This document shows, piece by piece, positions 25,178-32,984 of a stretch of 64,000 bases of DNA. A model generated the notes under the pieces. That model was not told the DNA's origin. It saw nothing but the letters and a program-made list of their open reading frames with translations, and did not search any database. The stretch's first letter is position 1. Each line of letters opens with the position of its first letter. This DNA is from Nonomuraea sp. PA05. GTDB lineage: Bacteria > Actinomycetota > Actinomycetes > Streptosporangiales > Streptosporangiaceae. The position numbers and the translations under genes are program-made. Where the stretch lies: positions 124,001 through 188,000 of the forward strand of contig NZ_VSEY01000010.1 of assembly GCF_008086045.1 (NCBI RefSeq), given 5' to 3'.

Positions 25178-26284
25178 CTAGAGCTTCGCCGAAAGAAGCA
25201 ATGTCAGTTGCTGAGAACGAACTCGCCGTGAGCCCAGGTCGGACGAGTTCCGGATGCCCGACGTATACTCATCAACGATTCTCTCAACTTCCTTCGCCGT
25301 CATGTTGACCATGGCTGCGAGTGATGCCAGAAGATCAGCCGCTTCTCTGTTCTCGCCACTACGCTTCCTTGCCGAGACGGCGCGCTGAAACAGGTCCAGA
25401 AGGTCCCGGACCGAAACGGCCTGGGTCAGGATGGCGCCGTTCAGCCTATCGCGCAGTTCCCAAGAGACATGTAGCAGCGTGAACATGTCGACGATATTCG
25501 ACCATCTCGTCCGGCCAACCCATCTAAGGGTGCTGCTGAGAACCGTCAGCAGTTTGAGGAATTCTGCCGCACGGTCCTGATATTCCTCGAAATCTGCGGA
25601 GATCTTGTCGTAGCGCTCGTTGAGCTCGGTCTTTTTGTTGGACAGCCCGAATATACAGGTGCCAAAAACCTCGGCATAGAACTCCAGGTCACCGCCTCGC
25701 TTACGTCGTTCACCGCTGAAGACGCCGGATAGATCGCTCAACGGGTGAGCCACACAGTCTTTGAGGAAGTCGTTGAACGGCCCCGGCAGCAAGGCATTTC
25801 GGAGTTCTTGTTCTGTCAGCACCATGTTGACCCTGTTGACGCGCGCGAAAACTGCACGCACGAACTCGTCGGCGAGATTGGACAGGCGCCGGATCGGGAA
25901 ACGATACTGGAAGAATTCCTGACGTACATCGTCGGGCAACTCCTTGAAGAAGTTACCCTCAAACTTCTCGCGTAGCTTGTCGTCCTCCAACCCGTCCAGC
26001 GGATACTTGTTCTGGATGAACTCGAGCAAGGAGGTGAGGCGCTGCTGCCCATCGACAACGGATGCCTTCTGCTCCCCTTCCGGTGAAGTCTCATACGCCA
26101 GATAGATTTCCGGGATTGGATACCCGAGAAGTATGGTCTCCATCAAGGACACCTTGGCGCGTTCAGGCCAGACGGCCTTGCGCTGGTACTCAGGCTGGAG
26201 GATCAGCTCGCCGGACTTGTCCAACGACCGGAACTCTGCCACCGTTTTCGACTCGATCTCGAACTTGAGTCCGTGATCAGCCAT
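25178..26284 (-). CDS. DUF262 (GmrS/ParB-like) domain protein
   Basis: The 368-residue protein has the DUF262 hallmarks LQPEYQRKAVWP (about 30-40) and VVDGQQRLTSLLEF (DGQQR at 78-82), a ParB/Srx-like fold used in GmrSD, SspE and BrxU type anti-phage enzymes as a nucleotide-hydrolysing or modification-sensing domain. No C-terminal DUF1524 HNH domain follows; the remainder is helical. ATG 26284 overlaps the end of the upstream nucleotidyltransferase gene by 8 nt, so the pair is translationally coupled. GC is clearly lower than the flanks, suggesting acquisition. Role in defence is inference. Confidence 0.85.
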   Translation of the reverse strand: MADHGLKFEIESKTVAEFRSLDKSGELILQPEYQRKAVWPERAKVSLMETILLGYPIPEIYLAYETSPEGEQKASVVDGQQRLTSLLEFIQNKYPLDGLEDDKLREKFEGNFFKELPDDVRQEFFQYRFPIRRLSNLADEFVRAVFARVNRVNMVLTEQELRNALLPGPFNDFLKDCVAHPLSDLSGVFSGERRKRGGDLEFYAEVFGTCIFGLSNKKTELNERYDKISADFEEYQDRAAEFLKLLTVLSSTLRWVGRTRWSNIVDMFTLLHVSWELRDRLNGAILTQAVSVRDLLDLFQRAVSARKRSGENREAADLLASLAAMVNMTAKEVERIVDEYTSGIRNSSDLGSRRVRSQQLTLLLSAKL

Positions 26285-26876
26285 GGTGTATGCCCTCCTC
26301 GATCGCGCGGTCGCGCGCAATGTTGACGCTCTTCACCTGATAGCTTCTGAGCGATGCATGGTTGCGGTACAGCCGGTAATTGACCTCGCAGTTCCTGAAG
26401 GCGCTCCCGAGATCCTGGATGAAGAGATCTCTGGACCGCGACCACTGCTCGCCGAAGGACAGCCGCGGCAGTACGATGTCGAGAGCGATACACTCCTCGA
26501 AAACCAGCTTGCGCAGGTAGCTCTTGTTTCGGGAGAAGAATTCATCCTCGATCATCTCCCGGAGCTCGCCCCAGGCCTTCTCGAACAGCTCCGATGAGAT
26601 TACCGCGATATCCAAGTCCGAACCCTCGTGGAACCTTCTGAAATTCTTCCTCGGGTTCATGGAGTAACCAAGACGGGCACTTCCGACCAACTGGACGGCC
26701 ATCGGGTCCACGCCCAGCTCGGCTGCAACCAGATGTCGCCATCTGATGTAGTCGAGTTCTTGAGGCCACACCGCGGGTGTACCGTCGAACAGCCGGGCAG
26801 TCACAAAGTAGTCGACTTCCTGCCCGAGAGAACTGAACTCCTTCCAGAATTCAGGTAACCCCGAAACAGCGACCAT
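26277..26876 (-). CDS. Nucleotidyltransferase-fold protein coupled to DUF262
   Basis: The 199-residue protein carries a pol-beta-type nucleotidyltransferase signature: GSARLG at 65-70 and GSDLDIAV with Asp87 and Asp89. A third catalytic acid could be Asp in ECIALDIVLP further on, so the active site looks intact. It has an N-terminal helical region and a positively charged C-terminus. The gene has GGGGAG 4 nt before ATG 26876 and overlaps the DUF262 gene by 8 nt. Such NTases either modify a partner (MNT-like antitoxin) or make a nucleotide signal; sequence alone does not decide. Confidence 0.8.
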   Translation of the reverse strand: MVAVSGLPEFWKEFSSLGQEVDYFVTARLFDGTPAVWPQELDYIRWRHLVAAELGVDPMAVQLVGSARLGYSMNPRKNFRRFHEGSDLDIAVISSELFEKAWGELREMIEDEFFSRNKSYLRKLVFEECIALDIVLPRLSFGEQWSRSRDLFIQDLGSAFRNCEVNYRLYRNHASLRSYQVKSVNIARDRAIEEGIHHG

Positions 26877-26907
26877 CGTCTCCCCTCAGCGAGCGTCGAA
26901 CTGAGTA

Positions 26908-26917
26908 AGCACGTGCT
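26908..26917. promoter_or_regulatory. 10-bp palindrome upstream of the NTase-DUF262 pair
   Basis: AGCACGTGCT is a perfect palindrome 32-41 bp before the NTase start, in the position of a promoter or operator. It is short, so it could be chance. The rest of the 236-bp spacer to the next gene shows no other feature. Confidence 0.3.
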
Positions 26918-27112
26918 GCAATTGTTACACCTGCGCCGCACTGGGTGAAAGTGATGAAGCCGGCACTACCACCTCGGCCGCGCGTCACCACGCGATCTTC
27001 CAGGCAACGCTTGATGATTCTACGGTGTTTCATCACCCTGCAAGTCTGATCGCTGCGGGCACCACGACGTTGCCTCTTGACGTACGACGTCGTAGGAGTT
27101 CCGGGCCGCCGG

Positions 27113-27898
27113 TCAGCCGTCGCGTGGGCCGATGATCGACGGCTTGTCGGTGTCCCAGGTGAGGTGGACGTTCGCGGGCTCCCCGCCGGCGAACAGGATG
27201 CCGAGGTTCGCCTCGTAAACCCCGTCCTCCAGCCGCAGCGCGGGCGTCCAGATGTCGCGGTTGTCCACCTCACTCGGCGGGGCGGTGTCGTAGTTCCACG
27301 TCCGCGTCTGCCGCCCCGCCGGATCCCTGCGCACGATGTCGAGGGAGATGGACGCGATGCGCATGTCACGGAATGGCGGCCGTTTCAGGTCGTCGCCTTT
27401 CGGGGTCAGGAATTGCGCCCAGACCACCCCGCATTGTGGATGCGGATTGTGCACGAGGGTGAAATTCCCAATGATGCCCCAGCTGCGGGCGATATCGGAG
27501 CTGGCGGATGTTTGATGGGTGCCGTGCAGATATCGGCAGCCCTGGGCGATGGGGTCGATGCCGTCGCCCGGCCTGCCGAGCGCCACGGACCAGACGGACA
27601 GCGCGGTCAGCGCCGCGAAGGCGCCGCAGGCCAGGCCGACGCGGGGTCTGGTGCGCTCGATGCCCGTCAGGACGGGCCAGAGGCCGACGATCACCATGCC
27701 GAGCAGTGTCCAGCCGATGATGACCCAGGTCAGGGCCGGCCCGTAGGCGTCGAGGCCGAGGCCGGCCAGCCCGAAACTGCTGACCAGGCCGAGCACGGCC
27801 GCGAGGACGGCCCCGATCGTGGCGCGGACGGCGCCGCCGCGCCCTTTCTGGCCGTTTCCGGATTTCCGCTGCTCCTGGATCGCGCTGTCGCCCGCCAT
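27113..27898 (-). CDS. Hypothetical membrane protein
   Basis: The 261-residue product has a short basic cytoplasmic start, about three membrane helices in residues 25-105 (AVLAAVLGLVSSFGLAGLGL, WVIIGWTLLGMVIVGLW, VGLACGAFAALTALSVW) and an extracellular C-terminal domain with two cysteines (QGCRYLHGTH, HPQCGVVW) that could form a disulfide. I do not recognise the family. The ATG at 27898 has AAGGGG upstream. It is divergent from the secreted HNH nuclease gene. Confidence 0.75.
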   Translation of the reverse strand: MAGDSAIQEQRKSGNGQKGRGGAVRATIGAVLAAVLGLVSSFGLAGLGLDAYGPALTWVIIGWTLLGMVIVGLWPVLTGIERTRPRVGLACGAFAALTALSVWSVALGRPGDGIDPIAQGCRYLHGTHQTSASSDIARSWGIIGNFTLVHNPHPQCGVVWAQFLTPKGDDLKRPPFRDMRIASISLDIVRRDPAGRQTRTWNYDTAPPSEVDNRDIWTPALRLEDGVYEANLGILFAGGEPANVHLTWDTDKPSIIGPRDG

Positions 27899-28051
27899 TT
27901 CGCTGCCCCTTCCCCCGGCTCGCACCTCTTCAGGATTTCACAGAAAGGACGGCGCCAGAAATCAATTCACGCCGGTGTCTACGCGGGAAAATGCGGCATT
28001 TGTCGGCCACATCACCTGAATATCGCCGCCGCATCTGGGGACGCCTTGAGC

Positions 28052-28840
28052 ATGGGTCGTACCGTGATCTCCCCGCGGCGGGCGGCGTGCCTCGCCGTGC
28101 TCGTGTCCGTGCTCCTCCCGCTCCCCGCCGTCCCACCCGCCGCCGCCGCACAACGCACCGGCACACAGGCCGCACAACGCACGAACGCACAGGCTGGGCA
28201 ACGCACGAACGCACAGGCTGGGCAACGTACAGGCGCACGAGCCGAGCAGCGCACAGGCGTACAGGCCGCAGCACGAGCCGAGCGGCGCACGGGCGCACAG
28301 GCCGACTCAGCGGCGCCGGCCCGCCGCATGCTGGCCGGCCTCAAGGTCGCCAGGGCCCTGTCGCTGCGCGGCTACAGCCGCAAGCGCTTCCAGCCCCTGG
28401 ACGGACGCCGCAAGGGCAAGTGCAGCATCCGCGAGTCGGTCCTGGCCCGCGACGGCCGCCGGGTGCGCAAGAACGCCTCCTGCCACCCGGTCAAGGGCAC
28501 CTGGTACAGCCCGTACGACGGAAAGGTGCTGAAGAGCGAGAAGCAGGTGGACGTCGATCACGTGGTGCCCCTGTCGTACGCGTGGCGTTCCGGCGCCAGG
28601 CGCTGGAGCCCGGCCAAGCGCCGCGCGTTCGCCCACGACCTCAGGCGACCCGAGCTGATCACGGTCAGCCACTCGGCCAACATCGCCAAGGGCGGTCAGG
28701 GGCCGCAGAGCTGGCGCCCGCAGCGCCGCGCCCACTGGTGCAGGTACGCGACCTCGTGGATCACGGTGAAGCACCACTACCGGCTCTTCGTGACCCGCGA
28801 CGAGCGCACGGCCCTGCTCAACATGCTGCGTACCTGCTGA
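28052..28840 (+). CDS. Secreted HNH endonuclease family protein (DUF1524/GmrD-like)
   Basis: The 262-residue protein has a signal peptide ending near AAAA, an Arg/Gln/Ala-rich repeat region (about 33-84), and a nuclease domain with a VDVDHVVPLSYAWRSGA His-Asn/Asp motif, HSANIAKGGQGP and a C-terminal WCRYATSWITVKHHYRL segment. These are features of the exported HNH nucleases common in actinomycetes. Conserved Cys residues flank the core, consistent with extracellular folding. It may scavenge DNA or act on competitors. Confidence 0.85.
   Translation: MGRTVISPRRAACLAVLVSVLLPLPAVPPAAAAQRTGTQAAQRTNAQAGQRTNAQAGQRTGARAEQRTGVQAAARAERRTGAQADSAAPARRMLAGLKVARALSLRGYSRKRFQPLDGRRKGKCSIRESVLARDGRRVRKNASCHPVKGTWYSPYDGKVLKSEKQVDVDHVVPLSYAWRSGARRWSPAKRRAFAHDLRRPELITVSHSANIAKGGQGPQSWRPQRRAHWCRYATSWITVKHHYRLFVTRDERTALLNMLRTC
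28148..28303 (+). repeat. 24-bp tandem repeat within the HNH gene
   Basis: Five consecutive units at 28148, 28172, 28196, 28220 and 28244, a 12-bp spacer and a sixth unit at 28280 encode the octapeptide theme A/G-Q-R-T-G/N-x-Q-A. Units 2 and 3 are nearly identical in DNA, which suggests recent expansion. The tract separates the signal peptide from the nuclease domain and is positively charged. Confidence 0.9.
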
Positions 28841-28990
28841 CGTGCTGCAATGTCACCTACAAACGAAAAGGTCGTCCGCCGCCACGGACGCTACGGATCG
28901 TCTGGACAGCTTCGCGCACCACGAGGTTGGCTCAGCCGACTGCGGAGCCGCACACCTCACGCAGCGGACGCCGGGACCGTGTGCCGAGAC

Positions 28991-29020
28991 GCCGGCCTGC
29001 CGTACGGTCGGCAGGCCGGC
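28991..29020. terminator. Strong hairpin after the HNH gene
   Basis: GCCGGCCTGCCG (28991-29002), a 6-nt loop and CGGCAGGCCGGC form a perfect 12-bp GC stem 150 bp after the HNH stop; two further AGGCCGGC copies follow. It could terminate transcription from the left and shield the EACC1-caspase pair. The 458-bp gap 28841-29298 has no ORF I would defend. Confidence 0.5.
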
Positions 29021-29196
29021 AGGCCGGCAGGCGCAGGGTGTCTTACTTGCACCTGGTGTGACATGTCTGGTCGATACTCTCGGGCGGCCGCCGCTGCTCG
29101 CCCCCGCCCTCAACAACCCCGTCCGCACCGAGCGGGCAAGGACGCCCATACCATCAGTCACAGCAATGAAGGTGAACACGTGTGGCATCACCGCGT

Positions 29197-29215
29197 GTCC
29201 CACGTCCCGTGGGAC
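29197..29215. promoter_or_regulatory. Hairpin/inverted repeat upstream of the EACC1-like gene
   Basis: GTCCCACG and CGTGGGAC form a perfect 8-bp inverted repeat around TCC, 84 bp before the EACC1-like start. It could be an operator for a regulator of the pair or a second terminator. Confidence 0.4.
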
Positions 29216-29263
29216 AACTGCGGGATCATAGATTTGCGGACATTTCACCTGCGGTCGCACCTC

Positions 29264-29298
29264 TTCACGACGAATGAAATCGCGACTATGATCATAGT
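29264..29298 (+). promoter_or_regulatory. Candidate leaderless promoter inside a 14-bp palindrome
   Basis: ACTATGATCATAGT (29285-29298) is a perfect 14-bp palindrome that ends exactly at the ATG of the EACC1-like gene. It contains TATGAT (29287-29292), a good -10 placed so that transcription would start at or next to the ATG; a weak -35 (TTCACG, 29264-29269) lies 17 bp before it. No ribosome-binding site exists, which fits a leaderless mRNA. A repressor bound to the palindrome would block both -10 and start. Confidence 0.55.
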
Positions 29299-29652
29299 AT
29301 GAGTCTCAACCTTCACGTAGAGGGTGACGCTGATTCCCAGTCGCTAAAAGAGTGGCTGATGGCCGACGAGGACATACGGCGGGACATTCAATGGGAGACG
29401 CCTCATCCGGATCCCGGGAAACTCGGACCGGCAAGCGAAATACTGCAGATTGTACTCGATCGTGCAGACGCTCTGACACCAATGATAATCGCCATCCTGG
29501 TCTGGCTGCGCAGCCTACGCGGAGCTATAACGGTAGAGGTGAAGAATCAGAAGCGCTCTGTGAAAATAACGAGTCAGCGCGTTCGTGGGATCAGCGCTGA
29601 TCGAATCAATGAGCTCGCCAGAGAGGTAAGGCGGTCTCTGGATGAGGAATAA
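29299..29652 (+). CDS. Effector-associated constant component EACC1-like protein
   Basis: The 117-residue protein shows the EACC1 pattern: an N-terminal strand-rich part, a DPGKLGPASEILQIVLD segment, a hydrophobic helix PMIIAILVWLRSL and a C-terminal basic strand/helix (VKNQKRSVKITSQRV, then ELAREVRRSLDEE). EACC1 proteins are small invariant partners of variable effectors in actinobacterial conflict systems. Its stop is immediately followed by the caspase-like gene, with no spacer base. GC is well below that of flanking genes. Assignment is from pattern recognition; a profile search would settle it. Confidence 0.7.
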   Translation: MSLNLHVEGDADSQSLKEWLMADEDIRRDIQWETPHPDPGKLGPASEILQIVLDRADALTPMIIAILVWLRSLRGAITVEVKNQKRSVKITSQRVRGISADRINELAREVRRSLDEE

Positions 29653-31023
29653 ATGAGACTCCCTATCCGCTCAGATTCCCGGGCCGTACTCATGGGTGTC
29701 GGGGAGTATGACGATCCCACACTCCCCCCGATACCTGCCGCGAGCCGAAATCTCCATGATTTACAGGCAGCCATCACCCACCCCGATAACGGCGGATTCC
29801 ACGTTGAACGATGCGAGATAATATCCCCGCGGTACGCAGACAAGCCGACCGCTCGGGTCGCGGATCTGGGAGACGACGCTCGCGATATGTTCCTGGTCTA
29901 TTACTGTGGACACGCGGAACGCGCATCTGACGGTGAGTTAATACTGACCCTTGCGGACACTACCCGAAAGCAACTGGAGTATACCGGCCTGCGCATGAGT
30001 GACCTGCAAAGGGCCATCATGACGAGCCGCGCCCAAATAAGGGTCCTCATCTTGGATTGTTGCTTCTCAGGAGCTGCACTGCCGTCTGTACTCGGTAACG
30101 ACGACGCCGACGCGATCATCAATGCCGCCCGCATCGAAGGGGCATTCATTCTTACATCGTCAGCCGCCAATAAGACATCCAACGCCCCGCCCGGTGAGCA
30201 ATACACTGCGTTCACCGGTGTGATGATCGAAGTCCTCCGGGAGGGCATACCAGAAGGCCCAGAAACAATCTCACTTAACGACTTGTACACGGCACTGGAC
30301 TGGAAACTAAGGGCACGCAACCATCCCGCACCGAAGCGGGTCAACAACGGCACCGCCAGCGAAATCGCTTTGGTACGAAACAACGCGTTCGACCCGCGAG
30401 CCAAGGCGCCGGACGCAGGCGGCCCTGCATACATGTCTCTTTACTCTCAGGTAGCCGATGCAGATAATGAGCCCCGCTCGAGAATCATCGCACTTGAGGA
30501 GATCACCGACAAGGCGAAGAAGGGGAAGGAAGACTTCCGTATAGCCTTGACCATCATAGCCACCAACACGGACTTGCCTCTGCTCTTCCAGATCAATGCG
30601 ATATATCAACTCAGTCTGCTTGGCGAAGTCCCCGCAGCAGTCGCTGGTTTGCAGACGATGACTGTGAACGCTTCGGCAGAGGCCCTCGAAGAGGCTCACC
30701 GCACACTAACTCTTCCGTCAAGTACGCAGGAATGGCTCGAACAACTCAAGCAGGACAACTGGAACGCACCATTCCAGCGTTACCAGCGCTGGCACATGCA
30801 CCTTACGGACGCGGACCTGTGGGGCATTCACATGGCACGAATGATGAGGGCCATGAGGCTCGATATAAATACCTGTATCGCTGCTGTGGACCAACTCGCC
30901 AACGTACTGAAGGACACGGACCTGGCCATCTCGACAGTGAAGGGACTCCGCCGGGACGGGAGCTTCACCCATATCGAGCACGAAGCGTTGGATGACTTTC
31001 TACGCAAGCTGACGATAACCTAA
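29653..31023 (+). CDS. Caspase-family (C14) peptidase effector
   Basis: The 456-residue protein has an N-terminal caspase fold (about 10-245): VLMGVGEYDDPTLPPIPA, catalytic His87 in YYCGHAE and the Cys dyad 136-137 in LILDCCFSG, then a TSSAANKTS substrate-loop segment and a YTAFTG strand. About 200 helical C-terminal residues (EEITDKAKKG to the end) resemble no domain I know and may sense or interact. ATG 29653 directly abuts the EACC1-like stop, so co-translation is certain to matter. Bacterial caspases in such pairs are thought to execute infection-induced damage; the target here is unknown. Confidence 0.85.
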   Translation: MRLPIRSDSRAVLMGVGEYDDPTLPPIPAASRNLHDLQAAITHPDNGGFHVERCEIISPRYADKPTARVADLGDDARDMFLVYYCGHAERASDGELILTLADTTRKQLEYTGLRMSDLQRAIMTSRAQIRVLILDCCFSGAALPSVLGNDDADAIINAARIEGAFILTSSAANKTSNAPPGEQYTAFTGVMIEVLREGIPEGPETISLNDLYTALDWKLRARNHPAPKRVNNGTASEIALVRNNAFDPRAKAPDAGGPAYMSLYSQVADADNEPRSRIIALEEITDKAKKGKEDFRIALTIIATNTDLPLLFQINAIYQLSLLGEVPAAVAGLQTMTVNASAEALEEAHRTLTLPSSTQEWLEQLKQDNWNAPFQRYQRWHMHLTDADLWGIHMARMMRAMRLDINTCIAAVDQLANVLKDTDLAISTVKGLRRDGSFTHIEHEALDDFLRKLTIT

Positions 31024-32984
31024 GCTGGCCCTCCATCGTCTGAGCCAACCTGCTGAAACTCTGGGAGGAGCCGGAAAGTGGAGCGTTTGCTGTGTGTGAA
31101 AGACCGTGTTCGAGCGAGCAGGTCGCCAGCCTCGATGAACGAGATACGATCGAACATGAGCCACCCCATAGCCAGGGTGGACGCGATACCAAGCACAGCA
31201 ACTCCAACAAGGATCATTTCAAGTACGACATAGAGTTCGAAAGCAGCCGAGAAAACTATCGACAGTACTCCCACACAGAGCCCGATGGCGCTCCCGTTCG
31301 CGAACAGACGTGCCACAGTCGTGGAGTCATCAGTCGTACGCAGGGCCTTAAGCATGTCGCTGCCTGTCGGCCAACCCGCGAACCAATACCAGTCACTCAG
31401 ATCGTTGAGAGTGATATCCAACCGGCGTAGCGGCGGAGCGGCAAGGGCGTACAGGAGGGGAATGGCAGCCACTACAAATCCCACGGATGTCAGCAACGCA
31501 AGCACGATCCTGATCAGCAGCCAGATGTCGGCAGTGACGACGAACATCAATGTCACAGCAGTCGCGCCGGCCGCGACTCCAATAGGTACGAGTCGTACCT
31601 GATTCGCCATGTGCTCCAGACGATGAGGGGTAGGGTCTGCTGCGTACTTCTCCGCATTGGCTTCTTGTATGCGACACATGATCGAGCTGGACATGCTTGT
31701 AAGACCCACGATGAGGAGAGCCGCAGCCACCAGGCGCAGGAATGGAAAGACGCCCCACTCAGGCAGAATGCCCAGCACGGCGATGAGCACAATCCCTCCA
31801 AAGGCAAGAGAAGGTCCATAGCCGAAGTCTCTTGGGCCCTTTATTGCGACGGTCAGCCAAAGGTCAAGCAGGCCGGCATTCTCCGGGATCGCAGTCGCAA
31901 TCGACATGTCTGCGATGAGCAGCACGGCCGCCCACAAAGACAAGAAGAAAAGCATGCACCCTGCCGCCGCAAGCAGGGTCAGCATTCCACTGCCGAAGGA
32001 TGACATCTCGAACTTGGCGATACTCACGAGAGTGAGCACCGTTGCAGCGATACCTATCCATGCCGCGATGGACGTTTTGACAAACAGCGACGGAAGAATC
32101 CAGTCGTCGTCGACTGTCGTGCTGAACACGCCGTCGACAAATCCAGTGGTCATGGCGGCTGCGGCAACCAGGATCATGCCGATCATAAATATATTAGCCA
32201 ACTCAAGATGCAGAGCTGTCGCCTGCAGGCGTACTTGCCACGTGGTCAGGGCGACCATGCCGCCAATGCCGATGAGCAGGGATACAAAAATCACTACCAT
32301 ATATCTTTTCTGCGCAAAGCAACTGACCAGATACGTAGCGAGCCCGAGGATTGCTAGGACTCCTCCGATGAGAAGGACCTGACTGCGCCAGAACGGTGCG
32401 GCCCAGGACCAAGCCAATTCCGTTGCGACGCAAAGCAATCCGGCAGACATCACCAGGTGCGCTCTGATCGCGATATTCTCACTTCGCAGCCTATGTAGAA
32501 CCCATATCGTCCCCAGCATGCAGGCAGATGCCAAGGCGATCTCGCTCACCCTGGGCAAGTGCTCATGATAGCGGGTCACCAGCTCACGAACGTTTTCGTA
32601 CTCGAGTCCATCTTGCTGGCTCCAGAGAAGTGCACCCCAGACCACGAGACCAAGCAGACATAGTTCTAAGACTCTCACATCGTTGACCGCGATGGTCCGC
32701 GCAGAAAACAGGATTCCACAGAGAACGAGAGCGAAGGCGAGAATCTCACCATCAACGATCCATTTTCCTGTGTCCAGATAGGTTGTGCTGGCGAGATACA
32801 ACCAACCTCCGCCGACCATGAGCGCCGCCCAGTATGCCAAGGCGTTCCTTTTGAGCAACAGGATGACCAGCCCTGCCACTATCACCGGCAGCGTCCAGGC
32901 TTGCGTTACAACGGACTCCAGGCTCAAGTGCCCGCCATCCGCCACGATGCCGAGTATCCCGATTATGCACAACAACCAACCCAT
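31020..32984 (-). CDS. Large polytopic membrane protein of unknown function
   Basis: The 654-residue protein has roughly fifteen hydrophobic helices spread over its whole length, starting MGWLLCIIGILGIVADGG, with a longer soluble stretch around the CRIQEANAEKYAADPTPHRLEHM segment and a soluble basic C-terminus. I recognise no transporter signature. It is convergent with the caspase gene, sharing three bases at the stops, and has similarly low GC, so both likely arrived together. It could be a membrane component of the conflict system or an unrelated passenger. Confidence 0.75.
   Translation of the reverse strand: MGWLLCIIGILGIVADGGHLSLESVVTQAWTLPVIVAGLVILLLKRNALAYWAALMVGGGWLYLASTTYLDTGKWIVDGEILAFALVLCGILFSARTIAVNDVRVLELCLLGLVVWGALLWSQQDGLEYENVRELVTRYHEHLPRVSEIALASACMLGTIWVLHRLRSENIAIRAHLVMSAGLLCVATELAWSWAAPFWRSQVLLIGGVLAILGLATYLVSCFAQKRYMVVIFVSLLIGIGGMVALTTWQVRLQATALHLELANIFMIGMILVAAAAMTTGFVDGVFSTTVDDDWILPSLFVKTSIAAWIGIAATVLTLVSIAKFEMSSFGSGMLTLLAAAGCMLFFLSLWAAVLLIADMSIATAIPENAGLLDLWLTVAIKGPRDFGYGPSLAFGGIVLIAVLGILPEWGVFPFLRLVAAALLIVGLTSMSSSIMCRIQEANAEKYAADPTPHRLEHMANQVRLVPIGVAAGATAVTLMFVVTADIWLLIRIVLALLTSVGFVVAAIPLLYALAAPPLRRLDITLNDLSDWYWFAGWPTGSDMLKALRTTDDSTTVARLFANGSAIGLCVGVLSIVFSAAFELYVVLEMILVGVAVLGIASTLAMGWLMFDRISFIEAGDLLARTRSFTHSKRSTFRLLPEFQQVGSDDGGPA

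Noticed and set aside
28842..29302. Small plus-strand ORFs in the gap before the EACC1 gene
   Set aside because: No ribosome site, unnatural composition and no resemblance to a family; the gap is better explained by hairpins and promoter.
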